64,000 nucleotides of DNA from Mucilaginibacter sp. cycad4 (lineage in GTDB: Bacteria; Bacteroidota; Bacteroidia; Sphingobacteriales; Sphingobacteriaceae): assembly GCF_034263275.1 (NCBI RefSeq), contig NZ_CP139559.1, forward strand, positions 5,952,001 to 6,016,000, given 5' to 3'. Position 1 is the stretch's first letter; every line of letters begins with the position of its first letter. Both the position numbers and the translations under genes were made by a program. The notes below the pieces were generated by a model, which saw only the letters and a list, made by a program, of their open reading frames with translations, had not been told where the DNA came from and did not search any database. This document shows positions 53,297 to 61,398 of this stretch, piece after piece.

Positions 53297-54352
53297 ATGG
53301 ACTATATTGAGATAAAGGGATACAAATCCATCAAGGAAGCCAAAGTTGAGTTAAAACCGATCAATATATTGATTGGCGCTAACGGTTCGGGCAAAAGTAA
53401 CTTTATTTCATTTTTTGACTTCTTAAATAGAGTTAGCAACCAAAGCCTTAGAGAATATATTGGGTTGAATGGTGGCGCCGAAAAATTCTTATATCAGGGA
53501 AGTAAAATAACATCTCAAATAAGCGCTGAGGTTTCGTTCAAAAACCATACAAATACTTATTCATTTACTGTTCAGAGTGAGGATGATACTTTTATTTTCA
53601 CTAAAGAATTATTGTGGTTTAATGATGATGCCAGGGATTTTGCTTCCTTTAAACCAGAAGCCTCAATAAAAACAGCAACCGGTTATCGGGCACAGTACAT
53701 AAGAGAAGATTTAAATAGCTTCAAGAAATATCACTTTCATGAAACCGGTAAGAATTCGCCATTTACTCAAATGAGCAACGTATTAAATGGCTCTTATATT
53801 TTTTATGAAGACGGCAGAAATCTTGCATCATTCTTGCACCACATAAAGCAAAATGACATGATAATTTACAATCGTATCATTAAAATGATCCAAAGCGTTG
53901 CACCATATTTCTCCGACTTCTTTTTACAAGCAAATGAAGAAGGGCATATACGATTACAATGGCAGGATAAATATAGTTCAACTATCTATGGCGCTTCAGA
54001 TTTATCTGATGGCACAATCAGGTTTATTGCTTTAACTGCATTATTTATGCAACCGAAATTACGCAAAAGTATAATCATCGATGAACCTGAATTAGGTTTA
54101 CACCCTTTCGCTATCACAAAATTGGCAGGTATGATTAAAAGTGCAGCCTCAAGAGGAACCCAGGTAATAGTTGCAACGCAGTCGTCAGATCTCATTAATC
54201 ATTTTGAAGCGATGGATATTATTACCGTCGACCAGATCAACGGCCAAACCGAATTTAAAAGGTTACATGAAGAAGAATTAGCAACCTGGCTTGAAGACTA
54301 TTCAATAGGAGATCTATGGCAAAGAAATATCCTTGAGGGAGGGCAACCATAA
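53297..54352 (+). CDS. AAA-family ATPase (OLD/AbiL/PARIS-like), defence candidate
   Basis: 351-residue ABC-like ATPase of the AAA_15/AAA_21 kind: Walker A GANGSGKSN at residues 27-35 directly after the first strand, a signature region DLSDGTIRFIALTAL, and Walker B SIIIDEPELGLHP with a following ATQSSDLINHF switch. Such single ATPases with no nuclease of their own usually pair with a separate TOPRIM or nuclease gene. Here the DUF4276 gene starts 7 bp after the stop. The couple resembles the ATPase-effector layout of RloAB, AbiL and PARIS antiphage systems. Confidence 0.82.
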   Translation: MDYIEIKGYKSIKEAKVELKPINILIGANGSGKSNFISFFDFLNRVSNQSLREYIGLNGGAEKFLYQGSKITSQISAEVSFKNHTNTYSFTVQSEDDTFIFTKELLWFNDDARDFASFKPEASIKTATGYRAQYIREDLNSFKKYHFHETGKNSPFTQMSNVLNGSYIFYEDGRNLASFLHHIKQNDMIIYNRIIKMIQSVAPYFSDFFLQANEEGHIRLQWQDKYSSTIYGASDLSDGTIRFIALTALFMQPKLRKSIIIDEPELGLHPFAITKLAGMIKSAASRGTQVIVATQSSDLINHFEAMDIITVDQINGQTEFKRLHEEELATWLEDYSIGDLWQRNILEGGQP

Positions 54353-54359
54353 TTCAATT

Positions 54360-55016
54360 ATGAAAAGAATTATCATAATATGTGAGGGCCAAACCGAGCA
54401 GGAATTTTGCAAAGATGTATTACAGCCTCATTTCAACTCAAAAGAAATTTACCTGCACCTTCCTACGATTAAGAGATCAGGTGGTGGAATAGTACCATGG
54501 CCCGCTTTTAAGAAACAAATAGAAAATCATTTACTACAGGATAAAGAAGCTTTCGTAACAACCTTTGTTGATTATTACGGCATTCATGACAAGCATAATT
54601 TTCCGGAATGGGGAATGTCAAAACAAATGATTGACAAGAATGCTAAGATGACTTTTCTTGAAAGTTCCATGTTCGCAGCAATCGACGTTGATATAAGCAA
54701 CCGTTTTATACCCTACATGCAATTACATGAATTTGAAGGATTATTATTTAACGATATAGAAGTCTTTAATGCCAACTTTTCTCAACACGAGCTTATCGGC
54801 AAAACAGAGTTGGAACAAACCATCATTAATTACCCTAATCCTGAACTGATTAATGACACGCCTCAAAACGCTCCATCGCACAGGTTAAATCGTTTAATAA
54901 AGGGCTATAATAAAATTGTTTATGGCTCAATTTTAGCCGAAAACATTGGCTTGATAAAGATCAGGAATAAAAGCCCCCGGTTTAACAACTGGATAACAAC
55001 ATTGGAAAATCTGTAG
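54360..55016 (+). CDS. DUF4276 (TOPRIM-like) effector partner
   Basis: 218 residues from ATG 54360. It opens with RIIIICEGQTEQEFCKDVL, a glutamate motif followed by EGQTE as in TOPRIM-like DUF4276 proteins, and later has FVDYYGIHD and YMQLHEFEGLLF acidic motifs that match the family. It is separated from the ATPase by 7 bp. In such pairs the ATPase senses infection and the TOPRIM/nuclease protein acts on DNA or RNA; the specific system type cannot be decided from the sequence alone. The permease gene begins 12 bp downstream. Confidence 0.75.
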   Translation: MKRIIIICEGQTEQEFCKDVLQPHFNSKEIYLHLPTIKRSGGGIVPWPAFKKQIENHLLQDKEAFVTTFVDYYGIHDKHNFPEWGMSKQMIDKNAKMTFLESSMFAAIDVDISNRFIPYMQLHEFEGLLFNDIEVFNANFSQHELIGKTELEQTIINYPNPELINDTPQNAPSHRLNRLIKGYNKIVYGSILAENIGLIKIRNKSPRFNNWITTLENL

Positions 55017-55028
55017 TCCCCGATAATA

Positions 55029-56333
55029 ATGTCCGAGAAAAACAAATTAGGCCTGTGGACCAGCACCTCGCTGGTGATTGGCAATATGATAGGTGCAGGC
55101 ATTTTCCTGATGCCGGCGGCTATGGCATCATTCGGGAGCATTGGTTTACTGGGCTGGGTATTTTCGGCGATAGGCTCATTTTTTTTGGCGAAGGTTTTCA
55201 GTAACCTGAGCAAGCTTCTCCCTCACGCCACCGGCGGCCCATATGCCTACACCCGCGACGGGCTGGGCGATTTCATTGGCTTTTTAGTTGCCTGGGGATA
55301 TTATCTTGCAGTGGCCTGCGCCAACGCGGCCATCACTATCTCGTTTGTGAGTGCCTTAAGCACCTTTTTTCCAATATTAGGCAGCAGCAATGTTATTGCG
55401 GTGAGTACGGGTTTGTGCTCGATATGGTTATTAGCTTATATAAATACGCTGGGCGTTGTTACCGGCGGCAAGCTACAATTGGTTACCACTATTTTAAAAG
55501 TGTTACCACTGCTGCTGGTAGCTATCGGCGGTTTATTTTTTATCAAGGCGGCAAACTTCAGCCCCTTTAACGCCAGCGGTACCGGTATAGTCAGCGCCCT
55601 GCAGGCAACAGCTACTATGACCATGTTTGCGTTTATAGGCATTGAAAGCGCTACTGTACCATCGGGCAGTGTAGCTAATCCCGAAAAAACGGTGGCCAGG
55701 GCAACCATGCTTGGGCTACTCATCACCACTTTTATCTATATATTGGGGAGTGTAAGTGTTATCGGCATTATCCCGGCAGCACAACTGCAAAAATCGCTTA
55801 CGCCTTATGCCGATACCGTGGTGATCATCTACGGCGGCAGCGCCCGTTATTGGGTTAGCGCAGGTATTGCCATCGCCGCTTTCGGTTCGCTGAACGGGTG
55901 GACGTTATTGCAGGGACAAGTGCCTTATGCCATTTCAAAAGATCAACTTTTCCCGCCAATATTCAGCCGCACTAATAAGAAGGGTGTGCCTTATATGGGT
56001 ATTATCATCAGTAGTATTATGGTATCGCTGTTTATGGCTATGAATTATACCAAGGGCCTGGTAGCACAGTTTAAGTTCCTGCTGCTGCTTTCGTTGTTGA
56101 GTGTTTTAATCCCATATTTGTTATCGGCGGCGGCTTACCTGGTTATCCGGGTACGAAAAAGCCCAAAGGCAGGAGGCTGGGCCGGAGCTATAGCATTGGC
56201 TATACTGGCATTTGCTTATGCGCTTTGGGCTATTGCGGGAGCCGGACAGGAGGCAGTATATTATGGTTTCCTACTGCTTATGGCCGGCATCCCATTTTAT
56301 GTTTGGGCCGCATTCAGGAAGAATGCGAATTAG
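55029..56333 (+). CDS. APC-superfamily amino acid permease
   Basis: 434 residues with about 12 membrane segments. The N-terminal helix motif SLVIGNMIGAGIFLMPAAMASFG is the APC substrate-binding signature, and helix 6 shows MTMFAFIGIESATVPSG. Ends with WAAFRKN. It probably imports amino acids or exchanges them; exact specificity is unknown (related to arginine/ornithine-type transporters by pattern). It starts 12 bp after the DUF4276 gene on the same strand but has no functional link to it that I can see. Confidence 0.85.
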   Translation: MSEKNKLGLWTSTSLVIGNMIGAGIFLMPAAMASFGSIGLLGWVFSAIGSFFLAKVFSNLSKLLPHATGGPYAYTRDGLGDFIGFLVAWGYYLAVACANAAITISFVSALSTFFPILGSSNVIAVSTGLCSIWLLAYINTLGVVTGGKLQLVTTILKVLPLLLVAIGGLFFIKAANFSPFNASGTGIVSALQATATMTMFAFIGIESATVPSGSVANPEKTVARATMLGLLITTFIYILGSVSVIGIIPAAQLQKSLTPYADTVVIIYGGSARYWVSAGIAIAAFGSLNGWTLLQGQVPYAISKDQLFPPIFSRTNKKGVPYMGIIISSIMVSLFMAMNYTKGLVAQFKFLLLLSLLSVLIPYLLSAAAYLVIRVRKSPKAGGWAGAIALAILAFAYALWAIAGAGQEAVYYGFLLLMAGIPFYVWAAFRKNAN

Positions 56334-56337
56334 TTTT

Positions 56338-58239
56338 TTATAATGCTCCAGCTTTAATCTCATCAACTACAGATGGATCGAGCAGCGTACTGGTATCGCC
56401 AAGGTTTGAGGTATCGCCTTCAGCAATCTTGCGCAAAATGCGGCGCATGATCTTGCCCGAACGTGTTTTTGGCAGGCCGGTTACAAACTGGATCTTATCA
56501 GGCTTGGCTATCGGGCCAATGATACGCGATACCGTCATGATGATATCCTTACGTGTAATTTCTTCATCGCCATGTTTATCAGGGCTAACCACGTATGCAT
56601 AAACACCCTGGCCTTTAATATCATGCGGATATCCAACCACTGCCGATTCAACCACGCTGCTGTGCATATTGATGGCATTCTCCACTTCGGCAGTGCCGAT
56701 GCGGTGACCGGATACGTTCAGCACGTCATCCACGCGACCGGTAATGCGGTAATAGCCATCCTGATCGCGCAGGCAGCCATCTCCGGTGAAATACATGTTT
56801 TCGTAAGTAGCAAAGTAAGTGGTGCGGCAGCGCTCATGATCACCATAAGTAGTGCGCAGCATGCCCGGCCAAGGGAATTTGATACACAGATTGCCGCTTA
56901 CACCGTTACCTTCAATCACCTGTCCGTTTTCATCAACCAAAACAGGTTGTACTCCCGGTAAAGGTAAAGTAGCATAACCCGGTTTGGTTGGGGTAATGCC
57001 GGCGATAGGAGAAATCATGATACCGCCATTTTCGGTTTGCCACCAGGTGTCAACAATTGGGCAGCGGTTTTTGCCGATGTTGTCATCAAACCAATGCCAT
57101 GCTTCCTCGTTAATAGGTTCGCCTACAGAGCCTAATTTTTTAAGCGAGCTCAGGTCTTTATTATTTACGTTGTCCAACCCGAAGCTCATCAGTGAGCGGA
57201 TAGCTGTTGGCGCAGTATATAATATGTTTACTTTAAATTTATCTACAATCTCCCAAAAACGGCCGCAATCAGGATAGGTTGGAATACCCTCAAACATCAA
57301 AGTAGTGGCTCCCTGCGAAAGCGGGCCGTATACTATATAGGAGTGCCCGGTGATCCAGCCGATATCGGCAGTACAAAAATATACCTCGCCCTGGTTGTAT
57401 TGGAATACATTGGCGAAAGTATAGCCCGCATAAACCATGTAACCACCGCAGGTATGTACCACACCTTTAGGTTTACCGGTTGAGCCTGAGGTGTACAGGA
57501 TGAACAGCATATCCTCGGCGTCCATAACTTCGGCAGGGCAGCTTGGGTTACCTTGTGTTTCAACTTTTTTAATTTCATCTTCCCACCAAACATCACGGCC
57601 TTTGATCATGGATACCGGAGTACGGCTGCGGGTAAGTACGATCACTTTTTTCACCGAACGGCATTGTACCAATGCATCGTCGATCACAGTTTTAAGTGGC
57701 ACTTCTTTATTGCCACGCTTACCACCATCGCAGGTGATCACGATATTACATTCAGCATCATTAATCCTATCGGCAATGGATTGTGCAGAAAAACCACCAA
57801 ACACTACCGAGTGAATAGCACCAATACGGGCGCAGGCTAAAACAGCGATAGCCAGCTCAGGGATCATTGGCATATAGATACAAACACGATCACCTTTTTT
57901 TGCACCATTGTTTTTGAGCACGTTGGCAAACTGGCAAACCTTATCATGCAGCTGGCGGTATGTTAATATCCGGTGATCTTCTTCCGGATCGTTTGGTTCC
58001 CAGATGATGGCTGGTTTATCGCCAAGGGTTTCCAGATGGCGGTCGAGGCAGTTTTCGGTAATATTGAGCTTTGCCCCCTGGAACCATTTGATCTTAGGCT
58101 CCTTAAAGTTCCAGTCCAATACGGTGTCCCACTTTTTTTGCCATAAAAAATTATCGGCAATGCCGGCCCAAAATTGCTCGGGCTGCTCAACACTTTGCTG
58201 GTAAACTTTTTTGTACTCTTCAAATGATGTAATTTTCAT
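56338..58239 (-). CDS. acs: acetyl-CoA synthetase
   Basis: 633-residue AMP-forming ligase making acetyl-CoA from acetate, ATP and CoA. The ATP-binding loop LYTSGSTGKPKGVVHT, the acyl-adenylate block VDTWWQTENGG, the hinge ITGRVDDVLNVSGHRIG and the C-terminal GLPKTRSGKIMRRILRKIA (acetylatable Lys) are all present and intact. The N-terminal ACS segment FWAGIADNFLWQKKWDTVLD is also seen. Length matches ACS. It converges with the permease gene, the stop codons lying 4 bp apart. Confidence 0.95.
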   Translation of the reverse strand: MKITSFEEYKKVYQQSVEQPEQFWAGIADNFLWQKKWDTVLDWNFKEPKIKWFQGAKLNITENCLDRHLETLGDKPAIIWEPNDPEEDHRILTYRQLHDKVCQFANVLKNNGAKKGDRVCIYMPMIPELAIAVLACARIGAIHSVVFGGFSAQSIADRINDAECNIVITCDGGKRGNKEVPLKTVIDDALVQCRSVKKVIVLTRSRTPVSMIKGRDVWWEDEIKKVETQGNPSCPAEVMDAEDMLFILYTSGSTGKPKGVVHTCGGYMVYAGYTFANVFQYNQGEVYFCTADIGWITGHSYIVYGPLSQGATTLMFEGIPTYPDCGRFWEIVDKFKVNILYTAPTAIRSLMSFGLDNVNNKDLSSLKKLGSVGEPINEEAWHWFDDNIGKNRCPIVDTWWQTENGGIMISPIAGITPTKPGYATLPLPGVQPVLVDENGQVIEGNGVSGNLCIKFPWPGMLRTTYGDHERCRTTYFATYENMYFTGDGCLRDQDGYYRITGRVDDVLNVSGHRIGTAEVENAINMHSSVVESAVVGYPHDIKGQGVYAYVVSPDKHGDEEITRKDIIMTVSRIIGPIAKPDKIQFVTGLPKTRSGKIMRRILRKIAEGDTSNLGDTSTLLDPSVVDEIKAGAL

Positions 58240-58656
58240 CGGTTGGTTGTTTGGTTGATGAAGCTGTTCCGGGGTTAAATTGTTTGTTTTTTGTTGCCCC
58301 GTACCAGTTTCATGCTGGTTTAAATGGTGGGCGTAATTTAATAATTTATGTGCGATGTGTAAACTAAAATCGCTACTTTTTAAATTTTTTTAAAAAGTAA
58401 TTATTGGGCGAATAACGGCTTTAGATTTTGGTATTATTATTGGGTTGATGCGAGGGCCGCGTTAGGGATTGCAGTGAAAAGCCCACAGCGTGTGTAGAGT
58501 TTGCGGGAAGGAAAGGCGAGGACTTGTAACGGAAAGCCCGGCCCGTTGGCAACGCCCAGATTCTGAACCATGATTTTTAGGATTAACGGATTGGCGGGAT
58601 GTCTGAATTGTGTTATTACTGTTTAAGCCTATGGTGACAACACCCGACATAAGCTC

Positions 58657-58720
58657 AATTAGGTCGAATTACGCGAATTATTATTCCCTTCTGTTCAAAT
58701 TCGTGTAATTCGATCTAATT
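58657..58720. repeat. inverted repeat with 23-bp arms
   Basis: The arms at 58657-58679 and 58698-58720 pair with only two G/A-type mismatches around an 18-nt loop; both carry the element CGAATTAC/GTAATTCG. No coding potential; likely a genome-dispersed intergenic repeat. Confidence 0.7.
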
Positions 58721-58840
58721 CGAAAAAATTAGTGTGGTAATTTCTATTGTATTATAGCCAATTTACGCTGCTGTTTTTAAGCGTTGTTTTTACTCTAATG
58801 CCACTGAGTAAAAAGAATTTGAAAATTTTTCAAATCACTG

Positions 58841-58871
58841 TTGAATATTTGATTTAAAAGTCTGATATTTG
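58841..58871 (+). promoter_or_regulatory. rpmB promoter
   Basis: TTG (58841-58843), a 20-bp spacer and GATATTTG (58864-58871), which differs from TAnnTTTG only at the first base. The ATG of rpmB follows 45 bp later. Confidence 0.45.
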
Positions 58872-58915
58872 CAAACTCTTTTTGGATAAAGGGTTGATAA
58901 TTAAAAATATTTGTC

Positions 58916-59149
58916 ATGTCAAGAATTTGTGATCTAACAGGAAAAGGATCTATCGTAGGTAACAACGTTTCAAACTCAAACGTTAAAACAAAACGCAGGT
59001 TTCATCCTAACTTGAAACTTAAAAAGTTTTATATTCCTGAAGAAGATAAATGGATTACCTTAAAGGTATCTACTTCTGCTGTAAAAACTATCAGCAAAAA
59101 CGGTATTACCGCCTGCATCAATAAATTTGTTAAAAAAGGCTACATTTAG
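58916..59149 (+). CDS. rpmB: 50S ribosomal protein L28
   Basis: 77-residue ribosomal protein L28, with the signature MSRICDLTGKGSIVGNNVSNSNVKTKRRFHPNL (start to residue 33, read in parts) and the central FYIPEEDKWITLKVSTSAVKTI. No Cys pair for zinc, so it is the C-minus form. First gene of an rpmB-rpmG-DUF4295-ftsY cluster. Confidence 0.96.
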   Translation: MSRICDLTGKGSIVGNNVSNSNVKTKRRFHPNLKLKKFYIPEEDKWITLKVSTSAVKTISKNGITACINKFVKKGYI

Positions 59150-59232
59150 TAGTTGGCTTGCAAGTTTAGCAGTATAATAAAATTGAAAAAATTACGTAAG
59201 CCGTGAGGTGACACGTACAACATAAAAAGAAA

Positions 59233-59415
59233 ATGGCAAAAAAAGGCAACAGGGTTCAGGTGATTTTAGAGTGCACCGAACACAAAACAAGCGGTATGCC
59301 AGGCATGTCTCGCTATATCACCACTAAGAACAAAAAAAATACAACTGAAAGATTAGAGTTGAAAAAATTCAACCCTGTTTTGAGGAAAGTAACAGTTCAC
59401 AAAGAGATTAAATAA
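59233..59415 (+). CDS. rpmG: 50S ribosomal protein L33
   Basis: 60 residues: MAKKGNRVQVILECTEHKTSG followed by RYITTKNKKNTTERLELKKFNP and a basic tail. A single Cys is present (zinc-less type). Small and highly basic, as expected for L33. It lies 83 bp downstream of rpmB. Confidence 0.95.
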   Translation: MAKKGNRVQVILECTEHKTSGMPGMSRYITTKNKKNTTERLELKKFNPVLRKVTVHKEIK

Positions 59416-59506
59416 TTAGTTGACCGGGTTGATTGGCAGGTCAGGTCTTAAATTGATATAGCCAACTCAATAATTCACTAACTCACTAATTCAATAATTA
59501 AACAAC

Positions 59507-59671
59507 ATGGCAAAGAAAGTAGTTGCAACACTGAAAGTAGCAGGTAAAGGCAAAGAATATTCAAAAGTGATCACCATGAATAAATCACCTAAAACCGGTG
59601 CTTATTCATTCAAAGAGCAAATTGTCCCTAACGATTTAGTTAAGGATGCAATTGCAGGTAAAACTATATAA
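59507..59671 (+). CDS. DUF4295 small protein in ribosomal cluster
   Basis: 54 residues, basic: MAKKVVATLKVAGKGKEYSK and then KSPKTGAYSFKEQIVPNDLV. This is the DUF4295 protein found right after rpmG in Bacteroidota; the conserved position suggests a ribosome-linked role, though none has been shown for this one. A terminator follows at 59695-59720. Confidence 0.9.
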   Translation: MAKKVVATLKVAGKGKEYSKVITMNKSPKTGAYSFKEQIVPNDLVKDAIAGKTI

Positions 59672-59694
59672 TCACTCTTTGATTTAAATATTGA

Positions 59695-59720
59695 AGCCGT
59701 CTTGTTTTAACGAGAGGGCT
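59695..59720 (+). terminator. hairpin terminator after DUF4295
   Basis: AGCCGTCTTGTT (59695-59706) and AACGAGAGGGCT (59709-59720) pair with one G:T and one mismatch, followed by a T-run. It ends the rpmB-rpmG-DUF4295 unit. Confidence 0.6.
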
Positions 59721-59744
59721 TTTTTTGTTGAATGATTGTCTGAA

Positions 59745-59852
59745 TCAGAATTTACAGAATTAATAAATTGACAGAATGCTGTTTGAATTAATATCTGATA
59801 TTTCTGAAAACATATTTAAATTCAGAAAATTCTATAATTCTGAAAATTCTGA
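59745..59852. repeat. inverted repeat upstream of ftsY
   Basis: TCAGAATTTACAGAATTA (59745-59762) is mirrored at 59835-59852 with 17 of 18 positions complementary. The 72-bp interior is AT-rich with further TTCTGA-like elements. The right arm ends 5 bp before the ftsY start codon. Confidence 0.65.
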
Positions 59853-59857
59853 TCACT

Positions 59858-60823
59858 ATGGGATTATTTGATTTTTTTAAGAAAAAGGAAAACACGCAGC
59901 AGGAACAGCAAGCGCTTGATACCGGTTTGGAAAAAACCAAGGATAACTTTTTTTCAAAGATCACCAAAGCCATCGCCGGTAAATCAACCGTTGATGATGA
60001 TGTGTTGGATGAGCTGGAAGAGATCCTGGTTACATCAGACGTTGGCGTAAGCACCACCCTTAAGATCATCGACAGGATCCAGGCCCGTGTTGCCCGTGAT
60101 AAATATGTAAGCACCAACGAGCTGAACACCCTGCTAAAAGATGAAATTCAGCAACTCCTCGCCGAAAATAATAGTAACGACTTCCGCAATTTTGAATATG
60201 GCGACCATAAGCCATATGTAATTATGGTGGTTGGCGTTAACGGTGTAGGTAAAACCACTACTATAGGCAAGCTGGCCCACAAGCTAAAACAGGCCGGTAA
60301 CCAGGTAGTTTTAGGTGCGGCCGATACCTTCCGCGCAGCCGCAGTCGACCAGATTAAACTTTGGGGAGAGCGTGTTGGCGTAAAGGTTGTTGCCCAGGCC
60401 ATGGGGTCAGACCCGGCTTCGGTTGCTTATGATACCCTTCGCTCGGCGGTAGCCAACGGCGATGATGTAGCTATTATAGATACTGCCGGTCGTTTGCATA
60501 ATAAAGTTGGCCTGATGAACGAGCTTACCAAGATCAAGAACGTAATGCAAAAGGTGATCCCCGGTGCCCCGCATGAGATACTGCTGGTACTGGATGCCTC
60601 GACCGGGCAAAACGCCATTGAACAATGCAAGCAGTTTACAGAGGCTACCAATGTAAATGCCCTGGCGTTAACCAAGCTTGACGGTACAGCCAAAGGCGGT
60701 GTAGTAATAGGTATATCAGATCAGTTCAGGATTCCGGTAAAATATATAGGTGTAGGCGAAGGCATGGATCACTTGCAGCTGTTTGACAGGCAGGCGTTTG
60801 TGGATTCATTGTTTAAACAATAG
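59858..60823 (+). CDS. ftsY: signal recognition particle receptor FtsY
   Basis: 321-residue GTPase of the SRP receptor. A short, charged N-terminus (MGLFDFFKKKENTQQE) replaces the long A domain of other phyla, then comes the NG domain: P-loop GVNGVGKTTTIGKLA, ADTFRAAAVDQ, IDTAGRLHNK, LALTKLDGTAKGG and the closing GVGEGMDHLQLFD. All G motifs are intact. The gene sits between the ribosomal cluster and rimO, with a repeat-bracketed GxxExxY gene inserted after it. Confidence 0.96.
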   Translation: MGLFDFFKKKENTQQEQQALDTGLEKTKDNFFSKITKAIAGKSTVDDDVLDELEEILVTSDVGVSTTLKIIDRIQARVARDKYVSTNELNTLLKDEIQQLLAENNSNDFRNFEYGDHKPYVIMVVGVNGVGKTTTIGKLAHKLKQAGNQVVLGAADTFRAAAVDQIKLWGERVGVKVVAQAMGSDPASVAYDTLRSAVANGDDVAIIDTAGRLHNKVGLMNELTKIKNVMQKVIPGAPHEILLVLDASTGQNAIEQCKQFTEATNVNALALTKLDGTAKGGVVIGISDQFRIPVKYIGVGEGMDHLQLFDRQAFVDSLFKQ

Positions 60824-60837
60824 CATTTTATTTCTGG

Positions 60838-60870
60838 GATTACACCGATTATTGAATGATTACACCGATT
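60838..60870. repeat. two GATTACACCGATT units, left of GxxExxY gene
   Basis: GATTACACCGATT at 60838-60850 and 60858-60870, period 20 bp. The reverse complement AATCGGTGTAATC is found twice on the other side of the gene at the same period. Confidence 0.8.
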
Positions 60871-60908
60871 TTTTTTTGATTGTAGATTGATTCTTTTTTG
60901 ATTTTTTG

Positions 60909-61283
60909 ATGGGAAAGTTTGAAAATGATCCGCTTACTGAAAAGATAATTGGGTGTTGTTATGAGGTTCATCGGTTTTTAGGTCCCGGATTTAATGAAAA
61001 AATTTACGCGAATGCATTGCAATATCAACTCACTTCACAAGGTTTAATTTTTGAAGCCGAAAGGGAATTTAACGTATTCTTTAAGGATCAATATGTCGGT
61101 AAGTTTAGATGTGATCTGTTTGTTGAAAACATGGTGATTGTTGAACTTAAATCAGTTACTGGAATTATGCCCGTGCTATTTACAAACCAAGTATTGTCAT
61201 ATCTAAAAGCGAGTAAAATTAAAACCGGATTGTTGATTAACTTTGGCAATTCAAGTTGTGAAATAAAGAGGATCTCCATTTAG
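60909..61283 (+). CDS. GxxExxY protein (PD-(D/E)xK-like)
   Basis: 124 residues from ATG 60909 (a TTG at 60906 is also in frame). The name-giving motif is in GPGFNEKIY, preceded by IIGCCYEVHRFLG; the later DLFVENMVIVELKSV has the D...ExK order of PD-(D/E)xK nucleases. The family has no firmly established function. It is placed between ftsY and rimO and is bracketed by inverted copies of a 13-bp repeat (60838-60870 and 61307-61385), which suggests it moved in as a unit. Confidence 0.85.
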   Translation: MGKFENDPLTEKIIGCCYEVHRFLGPGFNEKIYANALQYQLTSQGLIFEAEREFNVFFKDQYVGKFRCDLFVENMVIVELKSVTGIMPVLFTNQVLSYLKASKIKTGLLINFGNSSCEIKRISI

Positions 61284-61306
61284 CAATCAATGAAATTACT
61301 CGAAAA

Positions 61307-61385
61307 AATCGGTGTAATCATATAATAATCGGTGTAATCCAGAGAATAAAAAAATCGGCGAAATCACTAAAAAATCGGTGAAATC
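61307..61385. repeat. four AATCGGTGTAATC-type units, right of GxxExxY gene
   Basis: AATCGGTGTAATC at 61307-61319 and 61327-61339 (20-bp period), then variants AATCGGCGAAATC (61353-61365) and AATCGGTGAAATC (61373-61385), again 20 bp apart. The orientation is inverted relative to the left side. They end 13 bp before the rimO start. Confidence 0.8.
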
Positions 61386-61398
61386 CCAAAAAAAGATA

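Larger units (their letters stand above)
58240..58915. other. intergenic region acs / rpmB, repeat-rich
   Basis: About 675 bp without a gene. It contains an imperfect duplicated motif (AAAGCCC units near 58466-58540), an inverted repeat (58657-58720) and, at its right end, the rpmB promoter. Confidence 0.6.

Noticed and set aside
61307..61385. Possible CRISPR array
   Set aside because: Repeats are only 13 bp with a 20-bp period and variable units, no cas genes are present, and inverted copies lie on the other side of the GxxExxY gene.
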